From the NCBI GenBank assembly GCA_016987375.1, contig PJRA01000412.1, positions 2,465,371-2,475,969 of the forward strand: a DNA stretch of 10,599 nucleotides. The letters are read 5' to 3'. Origin of the DNA: Brachionus koreanus (Eukaryota; Rotifera; Eurotatoria; Ploima; Brachionidae). Position numbers and translations under genes: made by a program. The number at the start of each line of letters is the position of its first letter. The first letter of the stretch is position 1. Below, piece by piece: positions 7,401 through 10,599 of this stretch. The notes beneath the pieces were generated by a model. The model had not been told where the DNA came from, searched no databases, and was given only the letters and a program-made list of their open reading frames with translations.

Positions 7401-8911
7401 CTTTAAAGGGATTTTGAAAGCAAAGGTGTATTAGAAAATTAATGTGCTGAAAGTATGAATCAACTTGTTGAGAGGATTAAGTACTGCATCTAAATGTTAG
7501 ACCGTAGCTTCTAACAAGTCATGATGGAATGCATTCTTTCTCGAGTTAATAAAATAATAAAGAAAGGAGTTATTAAAAAAAACACAGAATTTAGTCATAT
7601 GCGGTTAAATAATTTTGAAAAATAATTGAATAATTTTCATGTAAATAAAAAGATTTTAAATATTTTAAATATTAAAAATCAGGATAACAATGTCACGTTT
7701 TTATTTCTTAAAGAACTGATAAGAAATTTCTTAAGTTAGCATTCTAAATTTATTATTATTGTGTTTAAGAAAATGTGCACAAAGCCTCTAAAAGTAAAAT
7801 TTTTTTTATAAAAAAACTAAACAAAAACCTTTAAATTATGAGAGGTGTTGTTTGATTCACAATTTTCGGTTTGTAATGAACCTGATTCACTATAAAAAGC
7901 CTCACTTAATTTCGAATTAGAAATTTTTTCAACTATATTTGAATCATCGAATACATCATCTATTTTAGAATTTTGTGGAAGATCTGATTTAGTTTCCATT
8001 TGGCTTTGTGAATTTGATTTTTTTACATCAAGTACCACGTTTTTTAAATCATGCGTTTGTTGAGTCAACAAATCACAATACAATTTCAGCTCTGATTGTT
8101 TCAATTTTAAAAAATATGTTGAATCATAAGTTCCACCTTGATAAAACATCAGAAAAAATAGATTAAAATAACATATTTTTAAAAATGATACTCATTGAAT
8201 TCTCATTTTGACTCAATAGCTTGCTAGTATTTTCATTTGAATCATTGAGCTGACTCGGAAGTGCATTTGAAGGATAGATTGCTTTTTGAGAGGCCAAAGC
8301 AACTAGCCATTTTTGTCTCTCTTTGTAGTCACTGGCTTTCAAATAAAGATTATTCTCATTTGGTAAAATAAGGTCCACACGCGTCTTATCGCTTTTGTTT
8401 ACTGAAAAAAAAGTTTTTTAGCTAAATTAAAATTTTAAAATAAAAAAACTCCTTCCAAAAAAATAATCTTAATCTTTATTTTGAATTTATTTTTTTACTA
8501 CCTATAATGTCAAACATAAATATTTTGTAGGAACCTTTGCAGTCACCATTTTTGCTGTCGTTTTCAGTATTGAAATAAGACAAAATCCCGTCTTTGAGAA
8601 CAAAGTATCGTAACTGCCAGCCTAAAATTTAAAAGAATCATTTGATTTTAAGATTTAAATGGAAATTTCTGCATCATTTGAAAGTTAACTAAAACTAAAA
8701 ATATAAAACTGTCCTTAAAGAGAACAAATAACTAGGCCTTTTTATAAATTTTTGTAACTTTTTGACACTTGATTTTTGAAAATGCAAAATAATAATAGAC
8801 AATATTAATAATTAGCTAAAATTATAGTTTTGAATTTTAGAAGATGAAAAATACAATTGATAGAAAGAAACCTTTTAGATAGTTAGTCCATTTCTGCAGA
8901 TATCCTTCCAT
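1343..8911 (-). CDS. PLEKHA8: FAPP2/PLEKHA8-like PH-GLTP glycolipid transfer protein, 12 exons, complete
   Basis: The coding exons join as complement of 8872-8911, 8502-8621, 8192-8401, 7829-8136, 3555-3859, 3193-3396, 2427-2542, 2168-2378, 1968-2112, 1784-1914, 1493-1727 and 1343-1435. They total 2118 nt, which is 705 codons plus TAA. All introns are GT-AG and all phases agree. Residues 1 to about 95 are a FAPP-type PH domain (KWTNYLKGWQ, K7 and R18 kept, then ERQKWLVALAS), which in this family binds Golgi PI4P together with Arf1. Residues 137-149 (SELKLYCDLLTQQ) match the helical segment after the PH domain in FAPP1/2. Residues of about 497-705 are a GLTP fold (NNGIPTEFFLNCC, PVKIDVYGNIN, ALMWLRR, YHNFVVR). 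The known FAPP2 role is non-vesicular glucosylceramide transport at the Golgi/TGN. D547, N551, K554, W594 and H633 align with the human GLTP site D48, N52, K55, W96 and H140. Human FAPP2 is about 519 residues; the extra length here is polar linker. PLEKHA3 (FAPP1) is excluded because it lacks GLTP. Confidence 0.93.
1493..1727 (-). CDS. PLEKHA8: FAPP2-like exon 11 (GLTP C-terminal helices)
   Basis: It encodes residues 597-675. AVWFLREFLSHF continues the Trp helix, and YQKTLKQYHNFVVRSIFSLA matches human YGKTLRQHHGWVVRGVFALA. His633 aligns with GLTP H140; the aromatic after it is Phe635 instead of the usual Trp. The acceptor is AAATTTAG|A and the donor AGCCAG|GTAATT, phase 0. Confidence 0.93.
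1784..1914 (-). CDS. PLEKHA8: FAPP2-like exon 10 (GLTP middle helices)
   Basis: It encodes residues 554-597. It begins KIKQKY (human KVNQKY) and contains NSATDALMWLRR (human NSATEALLWLKR). Lys554 and Trp594 correspond to GLTP K55 and the sugar-stacking W96. It is too short and lacks an ATG early enough to be seen as an ORF. The donor AGAAG|GTTGAA is set by homology; reading on gives an unrelated peptide and a stop. Intron 10 is 56 nt (1728-1783). Confidence 0.92.
1968..2112 (-). CDS. PLEKHA8: FAPP2-like exon 9 (GLTP helices 1-2)
   Basis: It encodes residues 505-553. NNGIPTEFFLNCC and STAFLPVKIDVYGNIN match human FAPP2 SGIPTEAFLASCC and TVFAPVKMDLVGNI. Asp547 and Asn551 align with glycolipid-site residues D48 and N52 of GLTP. 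The acceptor is TCAATTAG|A and the donor ATAAAT|GTAGCT, phase 0. Flanking introns are 55 nt (2113-2167) and 53 nt (1915-1967). Confidence 0.93.
2168..2378 (-). CDS. PLEKHA8: FAPP2-like exon 8 (histidine-rich tract, GLTP entry)
   Basis: It encodes residues 435-505. From residue 467 it carries ten His, one Asn, six His, QKN, then three His. It ends NSSFFSIIKHR, which leads into the GLTP domain as FFSTMNTSFSD does in human FAPP2. The acceptor is TTGATTAAG|AT, the only nearby AG that keeps phase, and the donor CACAG|GTAACC. The overlapping other-frame ORFs are low-complexity shadows of the CAT/CAC repeat. Confidence 0.85.
2215..2283 (-). repeat. CAT/CAC codon repeat encoding the His-rich tract
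   Basis: Nineteen of 23 codons are His (residues 467-489), broken by one Asn and by Gln-Lys-Asn. In the first 16 His codons CAC and CAT are equally used (8 and 8), so it is not a pure trinucleotide slippage run. It lies about 14 residues before the GLTP domain. Confidence 0.85.
2427..2542 (-). CDS. PLEKHA8: FAPP2-like exon 7 (linker)
   Basis: It encodes residues 396-435 (RNYHIENIKETELLADPVAE and onward to SRIKK). No domain is recognisable. It is supported by phase agreement on both sides and consensus splice sites (GAATTTAG|A and AAAAAG|GTAATT). The following intron 7 is only 48 nt (2379-2426). That is a multiple of three, but its retention would introduce an in-frame TAA. Confidence 0.8.
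3193..3396 (-). CDS. PLEKHA8: FAPP2-like exon 6 (Ser/Pro/Lys-rich linker)
   Basis: It encodes residues 328-396. It is basic and Ser/Pro-rich (HSPSRISVKSLPSRMKP), like the Ser/Pro-rich phospho-acceptor linker of FAPP proteins, but direct similarity is weak. It is supported by 203 nt of open frame in the right phase between TTTATTAG|C and TATCAG|GTAATA. The opposite strand also happens to be open here. Intron 6 (2543-3192, 650 nt) is AT-rich and I see nothing in it. Confidence 0.8.
3555..3859 (-). CDS. PLEKHA8: FAPP2-like exon 5 (helical segment and linker)
   Basis: It encodes residues 227-328. The segment KLDELSSNINITCDMLVQIV resembles human FAPP1/2 around SSLLSATCNTFITTLEECV, and YHLYHP recalls the human QLHHPD. 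Asn/Ser/Asp-rich linker follows. The acceptor is AATATAAAG|AAG; use of the AG three bases further on would remove only Lys227. The donor is CCTAA|GTAACA, phase 2. The intron that follows is 158 nt (3397-3554). Confidence 0.86.
5283..5463 (+). mobile_element. LINE-type reverse transcriptase fragment
   Basis: MSERLHGF (5283-5306) and, in another frame, VDTDFVKAFDKVNNENFLKF (5377-5436) match the QHGF and DFSKAFDKV motifs of non-LTR retrotransposon reverse transcriptases (CR1/Jockey-like type). The spacing of about 29 residues is close to normal. The second motif is motif A with its catalytic Asp. There is a frameshift between the motifs and stops at 5374 and 5461. The rest of the element is not recognisable. 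It is antisense to the host gene within intron 4. Confidence 0.6.
5800..6330 (+). mobile_element. Degenerate mariner transposase with internal deletion
   Basis: One frame reads through 5846-6330 with about four stops. MISYHLNLINIRYIR then VFPHDFTDFNIQRRIDISRK matches the mariner HTH end and the WVPHELT-xxN-xxRR linker. ITSDEKLIYFRNYDYR is the TGDEKW block with the first catalytic Asp. KKMMCVWGSFN fits the KKVMVTVWW block. NSDYHLFLLMN fits PSDYHLF with the third catalytic Asp. The HDNARPH block with the second Asp is missing, so an internal part is lost. Terminal inverted repeats were not found. It is an inactive fossil in intron 4, antisense to the host gene. Confidence 0.75.
6378..6448. repeat. 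Nested inverted repeat after the mariner remnant
   Basis: CAGTCGTTT (6378-6386) pairs with AAACGACTG (6440-6448). Inside it ATTGTACAAATT (6406-6417) pairs with AATTTGTACAAT (6422-6433) around a 4-nt loop. It may be a small fold-back insertion or a terminal part of the mariner element. Confidence 0.6.
6527..6555. repeat. Short tandem duplication, 13-bp unit
   Basis: ATTAAAATAATAA is repeated twice head to tail at 6527-6552 with three more matching bases. It is a local slippage duplication in intron 4. Confidence 0.75.
7120..7575 (+). mobile_element. Degenerate Tc1/mariner-like transposase remnant
   Basis: One frame from about 7120 to 7350 reads RCVYEFYKENRE, later KKTIVYDTIKKA, and DSGLIAGSGHIPKNMSVKLA, with stops between. 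This follows the N-terminal paired HTH of Tc1/mariner transposases (LYKE, STVY-x-IK, then the GSGRP linker). A second block at 7455-7572, NQLVERIKYCI and VMMECILSRVNKIIKKGVI, looks like their C-terminus (VE-LK, then the RVxxVIxxxG ending). The catalytic core between them is deleted. It is a different copy from the mariner at 5800-6330, and the family assignment is tentative. Confidence 0.5.
7829..8136 (-). CDS. PLEKHA8: FAPP2-like exon 4 (FAPP helical segment, polar linker)
   Basis: It encodes residues 123-226. SELKLYCDLLTQQTHDLK matches the SELRLYCDLLMQQVH segment conserved in FAPP1/2. The rest is Ser-, Asn-, Asp- and Glu-rich. The acceptor is TATCAAG|GT, so the upstream in-frame ATG at 8149 is intronic and is not a start. 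The donor is AAAG|GTTTTTG, phase 0, and leads into the large intron 4. Confidence 0.88.
8192..8401 (-). CDS. PLEKHA8: FAPP2-like exon 3 (PH C-terminal helix)
   Basis: It encodes residues 54-123. It opens VNKSDKTRVDLILPNENN and carries the PH-closing helix ERQKWLVALASQKA, one of the closest matches to human FAPP1 (ERQRWLVALGSSKA). The remainder is Ser/Asn-rich linker. The acceptor is TTTTTTCAG|TA and the donor ATGA|GTATCA. Intron 3 is only 55 nt (8137-8191). Reading past the donor runs into a stop within a few codons. Confidence 0.92.
8502..8621 (-). CDS. PLEKHA8: FAPP2-like exon 2 (PH domain core)
   Basis: It encodes residues 14-54 (partial codons at both ends), starting GWQLRYFVLKDGILSYF and running through GDCKGSYKIFMFDII. 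Arg18, the central PI4P-binding residue of FAPP PH domains, is kept. There is one extra residue near N38 relative to human FAPP1. The acceptor is TTTTAG|GC and the donor G|GTAGTA. Intron 2 is 100 nt (8402-8501). Confidence 0.92.
   Translation of the reverse strand, partial: AGSYDTLFSKTGFCLISILKTTAKMVTAKVPTKYLCLTL
8872..8911 (-). CDS. PLEKHA8: FAPP2-like exon 1 (start codon, PH strand 1)
   Basis: This 40-nt exon encodes residues 1-13 plus one base of Gly14 (MEGYLQKWTNYLK). The start is well supported: human FAPP1/2 proteins begin MEG and continue KWTNYLTGWQ. The membrane-inserting loop and Lys7 of the PI4P site are here. The donor reads AAAAG|GTTTCT. Intron 1 is 250 nt (8622-8871) and phase 1; I see nothing else in it. 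Confidence 0.92.
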
Positions 8912-8925
8912 TACAGGTGCCAGCT

Positions 8926-8927
8926 CT
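8926..8927 (-). promoter_or_regulatory. 3' splice acceptor 14 nt upstream of the FAPP2-like ATG
   Basis: On the minus strand ATTAATTTTTTTAG directly precedes AGCTGGCACCTGTA and then the ATG. A T-run followed by AG so close to the start suggests either the end of a 5'-UTR intron or a spliced-leader trans-splicing site. Rotifers, flatworms and nematodes use spliced leaders. A chance match in AT-rich DNA remains possible. Confidence 0.5.
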
Positions 8928-8971
8928 AAAAAAATTAATTTTTTTTTGTTTAAAAATTATCAAACTTTTTC

Positions 8972-8999
8972 AAAATAATTTATTCGAATAAATTATTTT
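8972..8999. repeat. 28-bp perfect palindrome upstream of the gene
   Basis: The 14-base half AAAATAATTTATTC is followed directly by its exact reverse complement, centred on TTCGAA. It lies 61 bp before the FAPP2-like ATG. A 14-bp version with the same core (TTTATTCGAATAAA) is in intron 8 at 2144-2157. It could be a regulatory dyad or just AT-rich palindromic DNA. Confidence 0.8.
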
Positions 9000-9415
9000 A
9001 AATTAAGATTGTAGATTGAAGCCAATTTCTACCCCTCGTTTAAAATCATGACTCTTGTTACTACCAAAAAAAAATATATTTAAACATAAATTATTCGCAA
9101 AATTGATAATTTGAATTGTTGAATGGAATTTAAGGAAGGCAAAGCCGCTTTTTTCTATCTAGACCTGCTAATCAATTTCAAATATTAATATTTTTTCATT
9201 TATTTTTAAAAAAAAATTCTAAACTAATTGATTTTGAATAATTATGTAAATAATGAATTTCATAGTGCTTTTAAGATTGTCTATTTTTGAAAAGACAAAC
9301 GCAATATAATATTTATTTTTAATTGTTTAATTTTTTAAAATATTAAGCATTAATTTTCTAAAAATTTTTGATTGAATAGGTAAAACCATCTAATTGTTTT
9401 AAAAATATGTGTCAA
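9000..9415. other. Gene-free AT-rich upstream flank
   Basis: I see no open frame of substance, no RNA gene and no recognisable transposon here. Any promoter of the FAPP2-like gene would lie in this flank or beyond, but no core promoter motif can be singled out in such AT-rich sequence. Confidence 0.5.
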
Positions 9416-9824
9416 AAACCCTTGCGATATCATGCATGGGATAACTTTTGATTCTTAAGTTTAAGTGCACAATTAAGCGACCATCTTTCCTATGTTAAAA
9501 TCGCCCTCCTTGGGATGCGTGCAAAAAAATGCAGATTTCATGATTTGACACGACGTTAAAATTCAAAATATTGCAAAATAATACTGGGTCAAAACCGAAA
9601 ATGCGGAAAATTATTAAGCATTAAACACTGAAAATTATTAACTAAATTTGAGTTGTAGTTCGGGTTTAATAATTATTTACAAAAAAAACTTAAAAAATTA
9701 ACTAAAATTGTCTCTAATTTAATTCATAATTTTCAGTTTTTAAAGCGGGCTTGACCCCGCATTTGACCCAGCATCAATTTCAAGTTTTTTTAATTTTAAC
9801 GTTTTTATTTTATCGCAAGGGTTT
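9416..9824. mobile_element. Fold-back (inverted-repeat) element, 409 bp, non-coding
   Basis: AAACCCTTGCGATA (9416-9429) is the exact reverse complement of 9811-9824. Two further segments pair in nested order: 9581-9593 with 9762-9774 (12 of 13) and 9627-9652 with 9712-9737 (23 of 26). The left arm carries about 130 extra bases between the outer and middle pairs. It is locally GC-richer than its surroundings and has no coding capacity. It fits a MITE or Foldback-type element. A target-site duplication is not obvious. Confidence 0.7.
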
Positions 9825-9894
9825 ACGGTAATCAAATAAAAATAATCAATCTATTTTAACTATTAGACTTCATTTTTTTTTAAATTTTTAAATA

Positions 9895-9939
9895 AAAAAT
9901 TTGATGTCAAAAAGAGAATCTTTTTGACATCAAATTTTT
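9895..9939. repeat. Perfect 21-bp stem hairpin with 3-nt loop
   Basis: Bases 9895-9915 are the exact reverse complement of 9919-9939, with GAA as the loop. The arms contain TTTGATGTCAAAAAGA. It sits between the fold-back at 9416-9824 and the MITE-like element at 10025. The loop is too short for a usual miRNA precursor. Confidence 0.85.
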
Positions 9940-10024
9940 GTTTGTTTGATATTAAAATAAAAATGTAGCATCTAAACAAATTATATCAATGATATTTTTA
10001 TCCAAAAATGCATCTTATTCATTA

Positions 10025-10386
10025 ATTGAGTTTTTATCTGTGTCAAACATTTCAAATAATTTAATTTCCGTTTAACTTAAGCCATTTTTTTTCTTGCCAC
10101 AAGAAAAGTTACAAGTTTTTGTGAAAAGGAGTGATTAACGATAAAATAAGCTTTGAAAATTATACATATTAAATTATATTCAACTAATAATAGACTAATA
10201 AGATTTAAATAACTTTAAAAAGAATCAGACTTGGAAAAACTTTCATTTTTCTAATTTAATGTTTTAGAATAATCTTAAATTTGACTTAAATTAATTTTAG
10301 CTATTCGACGTATCATTTCATGAATAAAAATCACTTGAAATGGATATTTATTTATTTGAAATGTTAGACACAGATAAAAACTCAAT
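10025..10386. mobile_element. MITE-like element with 34-bp terminal inverted repeats
   Basis: Bases 10025-10058 (starting ATTGAGTTTTTATCTGTGTC) are the reverse complement of 10353-10386 with one mismatch in 34. Weaker similarity continues inward for about 15 bases. The 362-bp unit is AT-rich with no coding frame. Size, TIRs and lack of coding fit a non-autonomous DNA transposon. The flanks do not show an unambiguous target-site duplication. Confidence 0.75.
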
Positions 10387-10599
10387 CGAACAATTTCTAT
10401 TAAATAAACAAGAAATATAATTTAAAATATATATGCCATAAAAATATTTAAGTGTCACGGCAAAATTGTAATAATTGCAGAATTATTTAAAATATAATAA
10501 ATATTTATAAAATTCACATAAATATTTTAAATGTAACAAAAAAAAATTAAAGTATCACTATAAATATTGAAATATTTGTCAGTAAAAAAAAATAAAATT
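10387..10599. other. AT-rich non-coding end of window
   Basis: The sequence is dominated by A/T runs and is closed in all frames. I see nothing identifiable in it. Confidence 0.5.

Larger units (their letters stand above)
3860..7828 (-). other. Intron 4 of the FAPP2-like gene, 3969 nt, filled with transposon fossils
   Basis: This phase-0 intron separates SHNLK of exon 4 from KLDELSS of exon 5. It is six times longer than the next largest intron. It contains a LINE reverse transcriptase fragment, a mariner transposase remnant and a Tc1/mariner-like remnant, all on the plus strand, antisense to the host gene. The stretch 3900-5180 is AT-rich and holds no coding signal. An additional small exon inside the intron cannot be excluded, but none is needed to keep frame or homology. 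Confidence 0.8.

Noticed and set aside
7817..8149. Independent 110-residue protein starting at the ATG at 8149
   Set aside because: The ATG is in intron 3. Splicing after CAAG at 8137 restores continuity with exon 3, and SELKLYCDLL belongs to the FAPP2-like protein.
9895..9939. Rho-independent terminator or canonical miRNA precursor
   Set aside because: The host is eukaryotic and no transcript feeds into the hairpin. A 3-nt loop and a fully perfect short stem do not fit an animal pre-miRNA.
1..10599. Bacterial defence system, CRISPR array, phage or tRNA/rRNA gene
   Set aside because: No repeat-spacer pattern, operon structure, ribosome binding sites, or cloverleaf was found. Introns and the metazoan gene set the context.

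Overview
This is AT-rich nuclear DNA from an animal. The evidence is a multi-exon gene with GT-AG introns, several of them only 48-57 nt long, surrounded by decayed mariner, Tc1-like, LINE and integrase fragments and by short inverted-repeat elements. No bacterial operon, CRISPR array or RNA gene is visible. The AT bias, tiny introns and an integrase remnant with a Cys-cluster tail remind me of a monogonont rotifer, but that is a guess; the window only shows that the host is a metazoan, probably an invertebrate.

The dominant feature is one gene that fills most of the window on the minus strand, from the ATG at 8911 down to the stop at 1343. It can be assembled from 12 exons with consistent phases into a 705-residue protein. 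The N-terminus is a FAPP-type PH domain (start MEGYLQKWTNYLKGWQ), followed by a FAPP-specific helical segment, a long polar linker with a histidine-rich tract, and a C-terminal glycolipid transfer protein (GLTP) domain. This is the architecture of FAPP2 (PLEKHA8), the Golgi PI4P/Arf1-targeted glucosylceramide transfer protein. All five residues I would expect in the glycolipid headgroup site are present. Single-ORF scanning shows only disconnected pieces of it.

Layout from left to right: 1-770 is AT-rich non-coding DNA with an ATT microsatellite. At about 770-1160 is a plus-strand remnant of an integrase-type mobile element with a Cys-rich tail. The 3' half of the gene (exons 12 to 5) occupies 1343-3859 with mostly minimal introns. 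The 3969-nt intron 4 (3860-7828) holds three plus-strand transposon fossils: a LINE reverse transcriptase piece, a mariner transposase with several stops, and a Tc1/mariner-like piece. The 5' half (exons 4 to 1) lies at 7829-8911, with a 3' splice-site-like sequence 14 nt before the ATG. The upstream flank (8926-10599) has no gene but holds a 28-bp perfect palindrome, a 409-bp fold-back, a 21-bp perfect-stem hairpin and a 362-bp MITE-like element.

The window therefore reads as one functional lipid-transfer gene whose largest intron and flanks have collected mobile DNA. I see no multi-gene system. The most unusual thing in a functional gene is the histidine-rich stretch just before the GLTP domain.
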